NCBI GenBank assembly: GCA_949373145.1
Contig: CASICI010000020.1
Location: 1 to 64,000 of the forward strand
Length of the DNA: 64,000 nucleotides
DNA from: an uncultured Phycisphaerales bacterium
Lineage (GTDB): Bacteria; Planctomycetota; Phycisphaerae; Phycisphaerales; SM1A02
Reading direction: 5' to 3'
A program made the translations under genes and the position numbers. Below are positions 49,726-59,839 of this stretch, piece by piece. How positions within the stretch are numbered: the first letter of the stretch is position 1; every line of letters begins with the position of its first letter. Under the pieces are notes generated by a model that saw nothing but the letters and a program-made list of their open reading frames with translations, was not told the DNA's origin and searched no databases.

Positions 49726-49941
49726 AAAAAAAGAGTAAATGATGCCCCCGGAGAATCGAATGAAAGATATGAAATTCACGACTTTCAAACGAATCATCAT
49801 CCGACCCCGGTTGAGCACGAGATCAGTGGAAGGATTTAAACAGGCGATCAAGATCGGTGCTGACTCCCGTTCACGGCACAAATCGTCGTGCGGATGACCG
49901 ATAAGAGAAGCCTCCCGGGTAGAAATCCCTACCATGCGCCA

Positions 49942-50754
49942 ATGATCTCATTTCTCATCATCATCGGATGGATGGTCGCAGCGCTGCTTGCCGGCGCGGG
50001 CTTTCTTCACCTTGTTCCAAAGCTGGGCGGCGCGGGGCGTCGACTCACGGCGTGGCTTGCGATCGCCCCGGGCCTGGACCTGGTGGTGACCTACTTCACC
50101 GCAGCCCCACTGATCGTCGGACCGATCCTCGCGGGATGGATCGGACTCGCCGCGGCGATCTGCAGTCAGGTGCTGGCGGTGATGATCTGGACCTTTCTGC
50201 ACGGACTCGCCCATCCAGCGGCCAGAAAGGGCCCGCGAATCATCAAGGTTCTCAATCGACTGGTCGGTTCCTGGCGCAACTTCGCCGCAGTCTGGGTGAC
50301 CGCCGCAGTGGTGCCGATCTTCTGGTTGATCAGAGTCGCGGAGCTACTGGTGTGGCCTTGTCTCGTCCATCTCATTCGTTTCCCACGCTACAACCACGGC
50401 GAATGGGTTCGCGTCTCCCGACACAAGTTCGACAACCTCGTCGGTCATGATCTGATCTGGTGCCTGTACTGCGACTGGATGACCGGAGTCTGGTCGCTGG
50501 CTTCCGAGATGCTTCGCAACGTCGAGAGCTTCTGGTGCCCGATCCGCTTCGATCTCGACAAGAAATGTGACAACTGCAAGCATGATTTCCCTGATGTCTT
50601 CAACGGCTGGGTCGATTCCGACTCGGACATGTCGGAAGTCACCAAGGTCCTCGAAGAGCAGTACGGCGAGGCCGCGGTCAACAGCTGGTACGGTCATTCA
50701 GCCAGACTCACGGTCGAAGGAAAGACCGTGAAAGACCGCTCAAACGAGGCCTGA
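49942..50754 (+). CDS. Hypothetical polytopic membrane protein
   Basis: N-terminal hydrophobic helices; C-term KKCDNCKHDFPDVFNGWVDSDSD. Confidence 0.7.
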   Translation: MISFLIIIGWMVAALLAGAGFLHLVPKLGGAGRRLTAWLAIAPGLDLVVTYFTAAPLIVGPILAGWIGLAAAICSQVLAVMIWTFLHGLAHPAARKGPRIIKVLNRLVGSWRNFAAVWVTAAVVPIFWLIRVAELLVWPCLVHLIRFPRYNHGEWVRVSRHKFDNLVGHDLIWCLYCDWMTGVWSLASEMLRNVESFWCPIRFDLDKKCDNCKHDFPDVFNGWVDSDSDMSEVTKVLEEQYGEAAVNSWYGHSARLTVEGKTVKDRSNEA

Positions 50755-50759
50755 TCGAC

Positions 50760-51575
50760 ATGATCATCGCGCTTGCCATTCCATGTCTCACCATCGCTTC
50801 ATTCTGCCTGCAGACCCCCCCCTGTTGCAACATGCCCGGCGAGGCGCAACAGGAATCATCCGAACCCATCGAACCACCGAGGCCGACGGGTGACTACGAC
50901 GTGCGGGTGATGCGAGGCTGGACGGTGAGAATCAATCCCGATGTCGCCGAAGATGACCCGGAACTGCTCGAAGCGACGCTCGAGCAACTGGACCATCAGC
51001 TGTATGGCATCACCAGAGTGATCCCCGAAAAGGCGCTCTCCAGACTTCAGGCCATCGAGATCTGGGTCGAGTTGGACATGCACAAGACCGCATGCATGTG
51101 CTACCACGTCTCGCGCGAGTGGCTGGTTCCAAACGGATACAACGCGGACAAGGAAGGAGCTGTCGAGATCGGAAATGCTCGCGCGTTTCTCGAGTGGACG
51201 AAGGGACAGCCCTGGATGGTGCTCCACGAACTCGCGCACGGGTACCACGACAAGGTGTTCGGTTATGACAATGAAACGATCATCGAAGGGTGGACCCGGA
51301 TGAAGGATGCCGGCACCTATGAACGTGTCGGACACATCTCGGGGACGCCCAGACGCCATTACGCCTTGACCAATCAGATGGAGTGGTTCGCAGAGACCAC
51401 CGAGGCCTACTTCGGAACGAACGACTTCCATCCCTACGTTCGCAGTGAACTGATGTGGGTCGATCCGAAAGGCTTTCGACTCATGGAGAGGCTCTGGAGC
51501 GACCCCCGAGAGGACACCCACTCTTCAGGCAGACAGCCTTCCGCGTCAGGACGTGACGGAGGCCAGGGGCCCTGA
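50760..51575 (+). CDS. Hypothetical secreted zincin-like protein
   Basis: Signal-like N-term; PWMVLHELAHGYHDKVFGYDNETI; MEWFAETTEAYFG. Confidence 0.65.
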   Translation: MIIALAIPCLTIASFCLQTPPCCNMPGEAQQESSEPIEPPRPTGDYDVRVMRGWTVRINPDVAEDDPELLEATLEQLDHQLYGITRVIPEKALSRLQAIEIWVELDMHKTACMCYHVSREWLVPNGYNADKEGAVEIGNARAFLEWTKGQPWMVLHELAHGYHDKVFGYDNETIIEGWTRMKDAGTYERVGHISGTPRRHYALTNQMEWFAETTEAYFGTNDFHPYVRSELMWVDPKGFRLMERLWSDPREDTHSSGRQPSASGRDGGQGP

Positions 51576-51587
51576 GCCGCGCTCCCT

Positions 51588-51616
51588 TTGCAATTGAGAC
51601 TCGTTCTCAATATAAT
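51588..51616 (+). promoter_or_regulatory. Fur-box-like operator
   Basis: TTGCAATTGAGACTCGTTCTCAATATAAT; dyad ATTGAGA-N5-TCTCAAT; 24/29 identical to the site at 56657. Confidence 0.7.
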
Positions 51617-51653
51617 GGCACTTCCCCCCCACACGGTGCCATGAAGGGAACTT

Positions 51654-51956
51654 ATGAGCCAACAACTGACCCAGGATGCCGACCTGATCTACCAATGCAT
51701 CGGCGGCGAAAGCGAAAACACCCCCGCGAAGTTCGAGCACGGGGTGCCTTCCTTTGCACAGGTGATTCTCAACGACAAGGTCGCGAAGATGCCACCAAAA
51801 CGCTTTACCGAAGCCGTCCATTTTCTGGTGAGAATGGAAATGGTCCATCTGATTCAGACTGGATCATGCGGATGCGGATCACCACGATACGACGTGGTCC
51901 CGATCGATGAGACGCCACCTCCCCCGTTCACGTGCACCGACGAACAGGAAGCCTGA
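51654..51956 (+). CDS. Small Cys-containing protein of unknown function, predicted iron-regulated
   Basis: 100-aa ORF immediately downstream of a Fur-like site; TGSCGCGSPRYDVV and FTCTDEQEA. Confidence 0.65.
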   Translation: MSQQLTQDADLIYQCIGGESENTPAKFEHGVPSFAQVILNDKVAKMPPKRFTEAVHFLVRMEMVHLIQTGSCGCGSPRYDVVPIDETPPPPFTCTDEQEA

Positions 51957-51970
51957 TCGGCTGACGCCGT

Positions 51971-52987
51971 TCAGTCCGAGTCGAAGAAAGTGACGGGACC
52001 GGTGATCGAGATTCGAATCTCATCACCGGGTTCAGGCAGATTGTCTTTGAACTGTCGCATGGAGAGCCGCGCACCGTCCGCAAGGACGAGACTCGTCAGC
52101 GCATCATGGCCGAAGTAGGAAGCGTCCGTGACACGAACCGTGATCTCGCCCGAAGACGATTGCTGAAGATGCTCCGAACGCACGAAGAGTCGGCAGCATC
52201 CATCCTTGATGCCGGGGGCGGCGATTCGTCCCAGAGCACATTCGGCGAACTCACCGTGAACCGTGCACGCGACCACGTTGCCGTCACCGAGAAGTCCTGC
52301 GACCTCAAGCGTGGAAGGGTGTTGGTAGACCTCGCGAGGCAGACCGGCCTGGACCATGCGACCTGAAGACATGACCATCAGGTGATCGGCGCTGCCAAGC
52401 GCTTCTTCACGATCGTGCGTCACCATGATGACGGTGGCACCGGCCTGTTTCAGGATGTCGACCATTTCGGCTCGTACCCTCGAACGAAGACTGGCATCCA
52501 GATTGGCGAAAGGCTCGTCAAGAAGAAGCAGGTCCGGGGCGGGCGCGAGCGCTCGGGCCACCGCCACCCGCTGCTGCTCCCCACCGGAAAGCTGATGAGG
52601 GAGACGGCCCTGCAGCTCGGTGAGTCTCACCAACTCCAGCATCTCCGACAGACGATGCTTCTTTTCGGGACGAGTGCGGATCCCGAATTCGATGTTCTGC
52701 GCGACGGTCAGATGAGGAAACAGAGCCAGGTCCTGAAAGACCAGGCCGACTTTTCGGTCCTCCGCGGGCACGTAGTTTCTTCCGGGACGGGAGACATCGC
52801 GACCATCAAGAAGGATGCACCCCGAATCGGGCGTGTCCAGCCCGGCGATGATCCGAAGAAGCGTGCTCTTTCCACAGCCGCTGGGACCGAACAGCACGCC
52901 GAACCCACCCTTGGAGATCTGAAACGAGACATCAGTCAGCACGGCATGCTGATCGAAGGACTTGTTGATCTTTTGGAGTTCGAGCAT
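51971..52987 (-). CDS. Fe(3+) ABC transporter ATP-binding protein (FbpC-like)
   Basis: LFGPSGCGKSTLLRIIAGLD, LSGGEQQRVAVARALAPAPDLLLLDEPFANLD. Confidence 0.92.
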   Translation of the reverse strand: MLELQKINKSFDQHAVLTDVSFQISKGGFGVLFGPSGCGKSTLLRIIAGLDTPDSGCILLDGRDVSRPGRNYVPAEDRKVGLVFQDLALFPHLTVAQNIEFGIRTRPEKKHRLSEMLELVRLTELQGRLPHQLSGGEQQRVAVARALAPAPDLLLLDEPFANLDASLRSRVRAEMVDILKQAGATVIMVTHDREEALGSADHLMVMSSGRMVQAGLPREVYQHPSTLEVAGLLGDGNVVACTVHGEFAECALGRIAAPGIKDGCCRLFVRSEHLQQSSSGEITVRVTDASYFGHDALTSLVLADGARLSMRQFKDNLPEPGDEIRISITGPVTFFDSD

Positions 52988-54520
52988 CTAGGCACTTTCA
53001 AGCAGGTCTTCACGCCAGACGAGCACGCCGACGAAGACCGCGGAGATGAAGATCAGAGCAAGCGCGGGAATCGCCGCTTCAGCGTACATCGCTTCATCGG
53101 TGTACTGCCAGACACGCGTTGCCAGAGTGTGGGTCCCGGCGGGTGAGAGCAACAGCGTACAGGGTAGCTCCTTGGCGGTGCTGATGAAGACGAGCAGGAA
53201 CCCACTGATGACTCCGGGAAGAAGGAACGGAAGTGTCACCGTCCTGAAACGCAGCCAGCGGCCGGCACCAAGTGTTCGCGCGGCGTCATCGAAGGACCGC
53301 GATGCGCGTTCGAAGCCGGTGCGGATCGGTCCGCTGGCGAGGGCGAGAAACAGAACGCAGTACCCGAGAACGACGACGAACCAGGTCTGATACAACGCGG
53401 GAATCAACTTCAGCGCGAGAAAGACCAGCGAAAGACCCACCACGATTCCGGGAAGTCCGAAACCGACGTGGGTGACGCGTTCGATCAGCGTGGCGAGAGG
53501 CGATGCGTGTCTCGATGAAAGCAGGCCGATCGGCAGAGCCAGCAGAATGACGGCGAGACCTGCCACGAAGGAAAGGACCAGAGAATTCAACAACGGTCCC
53601 GTGAACAATGCAGACAGATCGACGGAAAGACTCGTCCGGCCCCACCACGAAATCAGACTCCACACCGGAAGCACCAGACCGAGCGAGACCACGCAGAGCA
53701 CGAGACACAACGCAGCCCAGCGCCATGCGCCCAGCGTCCATTCGAAAGGACGGTATCCACGTGTTCTTCGAGCCACGGCGTGCGAACGCCTGAATCGACC
53801 GCTCAGAACCAGAACAGCTCCGATCAGCAGCGCCAGCGCGAGGCTGGAAAGCGCCGCGCCGGTTCGGTCGAAGGCGGATTCGTATTGGATGTAGATCACT
53901 CTGGTGAAGGTATTGGTGCGCAGCATTGACACCGCACCGAACTCTCCGAGTGAATAAAGCGCGACCACCACCGCACCGCCCACGATCGATGGACGCAGCT
54001 GCGGGAGGACTCCGGATCGGAAGGAACCGATGGTCGTGCATCCCAGTATCTTGGCGGCATCGAAGGCTGAACGGTCAATGCCACGAAGCCCTGCCCGAAT
54101 TGACAGATAGGCCAGTGGATAGACGAACAACGTCAGCACGAACGCGGACGCCCAGAACCCACTGAACCACCCCGGAGCGAGACCGAGCTCGGCACAGAAC
54201 GAACCCAACGGCCCGCGGGGACTGAACACTCCGATGAAGACCGCCGCACCCACGTAGCAGGGAACCGCAAGCGGGCACACCACAAGCATGGTGCACAGAC
54301 GTCGAAATGGAAGATCACGAGCCAGGGTCACCCAGGCGAGAGCCAGTGAGATGATGAGCGAGCCGATGACCACGACGCATGCCAGACCGATGCTGCGACC
54401 CGCATAGCCAAGGGTCTGCATGCTGAAGAAGAAGGAACCCAGTCGTTCCGTCCCACTGCCCTGGAACGCTCGAACCACGAGGTAGACCAGAGGCGAAAGA
54501 ATGAGAAGACCGATCACCAT
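52988..54520 (-). CDS. Fe(3+) ABC transporter permease (FbpB-like)
   Basis: About 12 TM; AAKILGCTTIGSFRSGVLPQLRPSIVGG and AARTLGAGRWLRFRTVTLPFLLPGVISG EAA-like loops; true start may be upstream. Confidence 0.9.
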   Translation of the reverse strand: MVIGLLILSPLVYLVVRAFQGSGTERLGSFFFSMQTLGYAGRSIGLACVVVIGSLIISLALAWVTLARDLPFRRLCTMLVVCPLAVPCYVGAAVFIGVFSPRGPLGSFCAELGLAPGWFSGFWASAFVLTLFVYPLAYLSIRAGLRGIDRSAFDAAKILGCTTIGSFRSGVLPQLRPSIVGGAVVVALYSLGEFGAVSMLRTNTFTRVIYIQYESAFDRTGAALSSLALALLIGAVLVLSGRFRRSHAVARRTRGYRPFEWTLGAWRWAALCLVLCVVSLGLVLPVWSLISWWGRTSLSVDLSALFTGPLLNSLVLSFVAGLAVILLALPIGLLSSRHASPLATLIERVTHVGFGLPGIVVGLSLVFLALKLIPALYQTWFVVVLGYCVLFLALASGPIRTGFERASRSFDDAARTLGAGRWLRFRTVTLPFLLPGVISGFLLVFISTAKELPCTLLLSPAGTHTLATRVWQYTDEAMYAEAAIPALALIFISAVFVGVLVWREDLLESA

Positions 54521-54597
54521 GCAGACAACGACAAGCGGAGTGGGCGCATGCGCCCGCCTCCGCCTCCGTGAAACATCAGTGATGTCGGGGATCGCGG

Positions 54598-55647
54598 TCA
54601 GGGAAGCGCTCCAACCTTGCGCAGCATCACGAGGGTGCCGTCAAGATCATCCATGTCTCCGAGATCCATGTCGGGCGTCTCGATCCGGGCCAGCGGAATC
54701 AGTCCCTCTGCGGGCGAGATTCCCTTGACCAGAGGATATTCATAGGTCGACTGCGCGAAATAGTTCTGAGCCTCCTCGGCAAGCATGAACCGAACCAGTT
54801 CCATGGCGGCGGCTGCCTTGCGTGCCTCCTGGTCGGACTGACGAGGGAGACAGACGCCGGCCACGTTGATCAGCGCACCGGGGTCGCCGTTGGGAAGAAA
54901 GTGATTCTTCACCGGAAACGCGGGGTCTTCGGCGAGGAAACGGTAGAGGTAGTAGTGATTCACGAAACCGAGATCGACCTCGCCGTCACCGACCGCCCGG
55001 ACGATCGCGGTGTTCTTCGGATAGACCACCGCTTCGTTCGCGATCATGCCACGCAGCCAGGCTTCAGTCGCTTCGTCGCCGACACGATGTCGCATCGCAC
55101 TCACGAAGGCCTGGAAGGATCCGTTGCCCGGCGCCCAGCCGACGCGACCCTTCCACTTGGGATCGGTGAACTCGACGATCGAGGCCGGCATGTCCGACGG
55201 CTTCACCTTCGAGGTGTTGTAGGCGACCGAGCGAGCTCGACCGGTCACGCCGACCCAGACCCCATCAGGAGAACGGAAACGTGGTTCGACCGAAGCGGTC
55301 ACCGAGTCAGGCAGAGTCTGAAGTCGCTTCTTCTTGGCAAGTGCGCCGAGTGCACCGGCATCCTGGGCGATGAAGACATCCGCAGGGGTGGCATCACCTT
55401 CTTCAAGAAGAAGTGCGGTCATGCCCGAGGTCGACCCGTACTTGACCTTGACCGGATTTCCCGTCGCGGCGGTGTACTTCGCGAGAGCGGGACCGATCAA
55501 GGATTCCTTGCGTCCGCTGTAGACGACCAGCTCGACGGGATCCTTGGAATCCTGTTCGGCCTCGGCCAGAGCGATTGACGCACCCAGGAACGGGCTGGCG
55601 AGGAACGCTCCGAAGAGGAGCAACTGCTTGAAATGTACCTGAAACAT
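54598..55647 (-). CDS. Fe(3+) ABC transporter substrate-binding protein (FbpA-like)
   Basis: ELVVYSGRKESLIGPALAKYTAATGNPVKVKYGSTSGMTALLLEEGDATPADVFIAQDAGALGAL. Confidence 0.92.
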   Translation of the reverse strand: MFQVHFKQLLLFGAFLASPFLGASIALAEAEQDSKDPVELVVYSGRKESLIGPALAKYTAATGNPVKVKYGSTSGMTALLLEEGDATPADVFIAQDAGALGALAKKKRLQTLPDSVTASVEPRFRSPDGVWVGVTGRARSVAYNTSKVKPSDMPASIVEFTDPKWKGRVGWAPGNGSFQAFVSAMRHRVGDEATEAWLRGMIANEAVVYPKNTAIVRAVGDGEVDLGFVNHYYLYRFLAEDPAFPVKNHFLPNGDPGALINVAGVCLPRQSDQEARKAAAAMELVRFMLAEEAQNYFAQSTYEYPLVKGISPAEGLIPLARIETPDMDLGDMDDLDGTLVMLRKVGALP

Positions 55648-55700
55648 GGGAACTGATCTTCTCCTGTGGGTGATCATGTTGTGGTGGGGATGATGGGGAT

Positions 55701-56582
55701 TCAGCCGGACACGCCGATTTCGTCGCGCACGACGATGATCGCGTCTCGGTACCGGTTGCTTGCATCGGCCATCGCTCTTCGCTCGCGATTCGAGATGCCG
55801 CTGTAGGGGGCGGCGGCCACGATGCCGGGCTTGAAGTGCGGCTTCAAGGTCGCCATGGCATCACGATGAGCACGATCGACGGCCTGCACCGACGCGCGAT
55901 CGTTTCCGACCATGGCACCGAAGGGTTTGAACTGACTGTGAACCCCGATCCAGTTGTGCTTGAAGATCAGCAGAGTCTGATCGGACCAGGTCTCCTCTTC
56001 ACTGGAGATCTTCTTGGCGGCGACCTCATTGGTGAGTGCCACCATGCCTCCGAACTGACCTTCGGCGCTGAAACGCTCCGACTCATCGAGTTCCTTGCGG
56101 AGCGTGGCGATGCTTTGGATCAGTCTCTGCGAGTAGGGACGAGCAGCCTCGAGATCCTCTGCGGCGAAGATGAGGTTCTCGATCTTGTGAAAACCGCGGA
56201 AGTTGGGATCGGTCTCGCCACCTTCGAAGGCGTACGGACGAGCATCGATGTCCGCGTCCGAATCCTCGAAGGAACCGGCGGTGGTCTCGATCTCTTCGTA
56301 GGGCGGACGCGATTCGATGTAGGCGCGCTTGGCCGCGGCAAGATCACCACTGGCGATGGCCGCGTCGAGGGCTTTCACGGAAGGCATCTGATCGTCGCAA
56401 CGGATCTTGAAGTAGGCGACACCGGAATCAACCGCTGCCTGCACCTGTTCGCTGTCACCGATCCGCCGGAGCCCGGAACCGGTTGCGATGGAACCCGCGC
56501 TCAGCACGGGGACCACTGTTGATGCTCCGACCGTTCCGGCGATTGACGCCCTGATCATGTCTCGTCGATTCATGCCTCTCAA
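55701..56582 (-). CDS. EfeO/EfeM-like imelysin-family protein with Tat-like signal
   Basis: NRRDMIRASIAGTVGASTVV; NFRGFHKIENLIFA (HxxE); repeated helical pattern. Confidence 0.85.
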   Translation of the reverse strand: MRGMNRRDMIRASIAGTVGASTVVPVLSAGSIATGSGLRRIGDSEQVQAAVDSGVAYFKIRCDDQMPSVKALDAAIASGDLAAAKRAYIESRPPYEEIETTAGSFEDSDADIDARPYAFEGGETDPNFRGFHKIENLIFAAEDLEAARPYSQRLIQSIATLRKELDESERFSAEGQFGGMVALTNEVAAKKISSEEETWSDQTLLIFKHNWIGVHSQFKPFGAMVGNDRASVQAVDRAHRDAMATLKPHFKPGIVAAAPYSGISNRERRAMADASNRYRDAIIVVRDEIGVSG

Positions 56583-56656
56583 GCCTTCCTAACCTTCTGT
56601 GAATGTGCCGCCACCTTGACCTTGAGCACCCCAGAATGAGGGGCAGAGACCCAAGA

Positions 56657-56685
56657 TTGCAATTGAGATTGAGTCTCAATATTAT
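56657..56685. promoter_or_regulatory. Fur-box-like operator in divergent promoter region
   Basis: TTGCAATTGAGATTGAGTCTCAATATTAT between imelysin (-) and Kelch (+) genes. Confidence 0.7.
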
Positions 56686-56743
56686 ACCTCATTCGATCTG
56701 ATGCCGTACTCAATCTCAAAAATGACACAAGCTCCTGCTGAAA

Positions 56744-58798
56744 ATGAATCCACTCATGATGTCAAAGACCACCACCCGCCGCGTGTCCTTCCTCACCCTG
56801 GCCTCGAGCCTCGCACTTGTCCATGCAAGTCACGGGCAGCACTTCGCCATGCCGGATGACCCCAACCTTGGCGGGGGCATGATGGCCGGTGAACCCTGCG
56901 AGTCCATTCCCCGCGCGACCACCAGTTTCGGTTCCGCGACACAGGATGGCTGGGTCTACGTCATGGGCGGATACACCGGCAAGCCGCACGACTACCACCG
57001 AGAAGGTCAGTCCGATGCGTTCTATCGCATCAATCTCTACGACCTGAGCCGGGTCGAGATGCTCAAGAACGAGCAAGGCATGCAGAGCTGTCCCCTCGAG
57101 TCATGGAACGGCAAGATCATTCGCACCGGTGGACTCGTCGCGGAGAATGCACCCGGTGAACCGGAACACCTGGTCTCGTTGAAAACGGTTCATGCATTCG
57201 ACACCGAGACGATGACCTGGTCCCCGCTTCCGGACATGCCCTCGGGTCGTTCGTCGCACGACACCGCCATCATCGGAGACACGCTCTTCGTCTTCGGTGG
57301 TTGGAACCTCGATGCGAACAACGACAGCAGTGACTGGTATTCGGACATCTGGATGCTCGACCTCGCCGATCCCGAATCCGGATGGACTTCGAAGGACGTG
57401 CCCTTCGAGCGACGGGCGCTCGCCTCGGTCGCGATCGACGGGAAGATCATCGTCATCGGAGGGATGACCTCCGAACGTGGGCCGACCGACAAGGTCGTCC
57501 TCTACGATCCAGCGAGCGACACCTGGGTGGACGGTCCTGAATTTCCGTCACAGGCGTTCGGAGTCGCCGCCGACAATGCACAAGGCACCGTCATCGCTTC
57601 CGCGGCGGACGGCGCGGTCTACGCCTGGGCACCCACTGACCGCGAGTGGACCGAGATCGGAGCCTTCACGTTCCCAAGATTCTTCCACCAGATGGCGGCG
57701 GATCACAATGGTGACGTCCTCGCCATCGGCGGAATCTCCCGCGGCATGCGCCCTTCGGCGATCGAGCGTCTTCCGATCACGACCCTCGACACCGAGAATG
57801 CGATCGTGAAGCACTGGCAGATCCCCACTCCCTCCGATGCGAAGAATCGACAGGCGTTCTTCATTCGTGATGGCTGGGTCTACATGTTCGGTGGAAACAA
57901 CAGCACCGGACAGCATGACTTCGAAGAGGAGAACTTCCTCGCCGAGGGCTACAAGATGAATCTCGCCACCATGACCTGGCGAAAGTGCAGCGAGTATCCG
58001 ATGCCCCGCCAGTCGATCCAGACCATGATGTCGGATGACATGACCACCGGATTCGCACTCGGCGGCTTCGGCTACGGCGACGATGCGGCACACACCCACG
58101 TCGAAGGCTGCACCTACGACTTCAAGACCGACAGCTGGAACGTTTCGGGACCTCATCTTCCCGTGTCGCGCAGCCAGTTCGGACTCGCGCAGAACGGCGA
58201 GGAATACTGGGTCTTCGGCGGCCTTGACTACGATCCCCGGCGCGAAGAAGGCGACCAGTTCCGACATCTGAAAGAAGTCATGATGGCGGACACCGGCGAA
58301 GGAGACGAGACCTTCAGGGATTCAGGCATCACACTTCCGAACACCCGCAGAGCATTCGGTGGCGTCACCGTCGGCGACAAGTACTACATGATCGGCGGCA
58401 TGACCGACGACTTCGAACTGGTCCCCCCCTGCGACGTCTTCGATTTCAACACTCGAACCTGGTCCGAGATCGCACCACCGGAGCGCACCCGACTCTCACC
58501 GGAGGCGGTCGTGATCGACGGCAACATCTTCATCGCAGGCGGCATGTCTCAGAAGGCCGACGGATCGGGCATCGAACCGAACAAGTCGCTCGAGATGTAC
58601 GACACCGAGACCGGTGAATGGAGCATGGTGGTCGAGGAACTCCCCTTCGCACTTCGGCACATCACGATGATGCCCTACCGCGGGCAGCTTCTGGTCTTCA
58701 GCAGTCATGAATCACCTTCGAACATGGCGCACGTCGTCCTCATCAACCCGTTCAAGGTGATGCCCGATAGGATGCAACTCAGTCAGATCGGCAACTAG
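56744..58798 (+). CDS. Secreted Kelch-repeat protein
   Basis: Signal peptide; repeated GGxx..Y/W Kelch blades such as GWVYVMGGYTG, TLFVFGGWNLDANNDSS, KIIVIGGMTSERGPTDKVVLYDPASDTW, GWVYMFGGNN, YYMIGGMTDDF. Confidence 0.9.
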   Translation: MNPLMMSKTTTRRVSFLTLASSLALVHASHGQHFAMPDDPNLGGGMMAGEPCESIPRATTSFGSATQDGWVYVMGGYTGKPHDYHREGQSDAFYRINLYDLSRVEMLKNEQGMQSCPLESWNGKIIRTGGLVAENAPGEPEHLVSLKTVHAFDTETMTWSPLPDMPSGRSSHDTAIIGDTLFVFGGWNLDANNDSSDWYSDIWMLDLADPESGWTSKDVPFERRALASVAIDGKIIVIGGMTSERGPTDKVVLYDPASDTWVDGPEFPSQAFGVAADNAQGTVIASAADGAVYAWAPTDREWTEIGAFTFPRFFHQMAADHNGDVLAIGGISRGMRPSAIERLPITTLDTENAIVKHWQIPTPSDAKNRQAFFIRDGWVYMFGGNNSTGQHDFEEENFLAEGYKMNLATMTWRKCSEYPMPRQSIQTMMSDDMTTGFALGGFGYGDDAAHTHVEGCTYDFKTDSWNVSGPHLPVSRSQFGLAQNGEEYWVFGGLDYDPRREEGDQFRHLKEVMMADTGEGDETFRDSGITLPNTRRAFGGVTVGDKYYMIGGMTDDFELVPPCDVFDFNTRTWSEIAPPERTRLSPEAVVIDGNIFIAGGMSQKADGSGIEPNKSLEMYDTETGEWSMVVEELPFALRHITMMPYRGQLLVFSSHESPSNMAHVVLINPFKVMPDRMQLSQIGN

Positions 58799-58831
58799 CA
58801 CCCACTTCGTGGGTCACACCTGGAGATTGAG

Positions 58832-59833
58832 ATGCGACGACGTACGAATGCAGCGTTTGCCTGGGATATCCTGAGGTCAGATTTCAAGCTTCTCGGCTAT
58901 CCATTGATGCGCATCGTCGCCATGCTCGTTCTGTTGGCCGTGATGTGGCCGCTGATGTTCGACATCTCGGCACTCGAAGTCGGCAGCACCCTCGGCGACA
59001 TCGCGAACCAGGGCATCCAGGACAGCATGCAGACGGACGGAGGCGGAAACGGATCCGCCCGGACCGGGGAGAACCAGGACGACCCCGTCGTCGCTGCCGA
59101 CGTCAAGAACATCTTCCAGCACATGAACTTCGGATGGTTCCTGCTCTTCCTCGTGATCAATCTGTTCGTCGGCATCTTCTCGACCGGCGCACTCACCGGT
59201 CAGTCACTCGCAGTCATTCGTGGACAGAAGAAGGGGTTCGGCTACGGATACGCGCAAGCACTGATCCGCCTTCCGCAGCTGTTCCTGTGGTGGCTGATCA
59301 CCATGGTGGTCGGCGTGCTCCTTACGGCCCTGGAAAATCAGAGATTCATCGGGCTGATCATCGGCGCACTCATCGGGTTCGCCTGGTCGATCCTCACCTT
59401 CTTCTCGGTGACCGCGATCATGGACACCGGATGCGGTCCGTTCGGTGCCATCGGCAGATCGAAGAAGACGATCACCGATGCCTGGCACAAGATTCATGGC
59501 GGCACGGATGCTTCAGGATTGAGGACGCTGCGACGCGGCTTCTACGTCGGTGGTCCGATCGCGATCATCCACTTCATTCTGATTCTCGCCTTGATCGGAC
59601 TCGCGTTCCTCGACTTCCGCTCGGTGACGCACGGTGGTCACCACATCTCGCTCGGCGGTTTCGGAGCGATCCTCATCCTCCTCTACATCAATGGCGCGTT
59701 CATGAGTGCCATGTGGGCGGTGGTCAGGTCCACGATCTACCTGTGGGCCGAAGAGGGCACCCTTCCGGAATCGGTCGATGAATCGGTGATGGAGAAGGCC
59801 TTCTACCAGCGAAAGATGCTCGGCAAGGCCTGA
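58832..59833 (+). CDS. Polytopic membrane protein (DUF6159-like)
   Basis: RRRTNAAFAWDILRSDFKLLGYPLMRI..; several TM helices; VTAIMDTGCGPFGAIGRSKKTITDAW. Confidence 0.8.
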   Translation: MRRRTNAAFAWDILRSDFKLLGYPLMRIVAMLVLLAVMWPLMFDISALEVGSTLGDIANQGIQDSMQTDGGGNGSARTGENQDDPVVAADVKNIFQHMNFGWFLLFLVINLFVGIFSTGALTGQSLAVIRGQKKGFGYGYAQALIRLPQLFLWWLITMVVGVLLTALENQRFIGLIIGALIGFAWSILTFFSVTAIMDTGCGPFGAIGRSKKTITDAWHKIHGGTDASGLRTLRRGFYVGGPIAIIHFILILALIGLAFLDFRSVTHGGHHISLGGFGAILILLYINGAFMSAMWAVVRSTIYLWAEEGTLPESVDESVMEKAFYQRKMLGKA

Positions 59834-59839
59834 ATCGGG

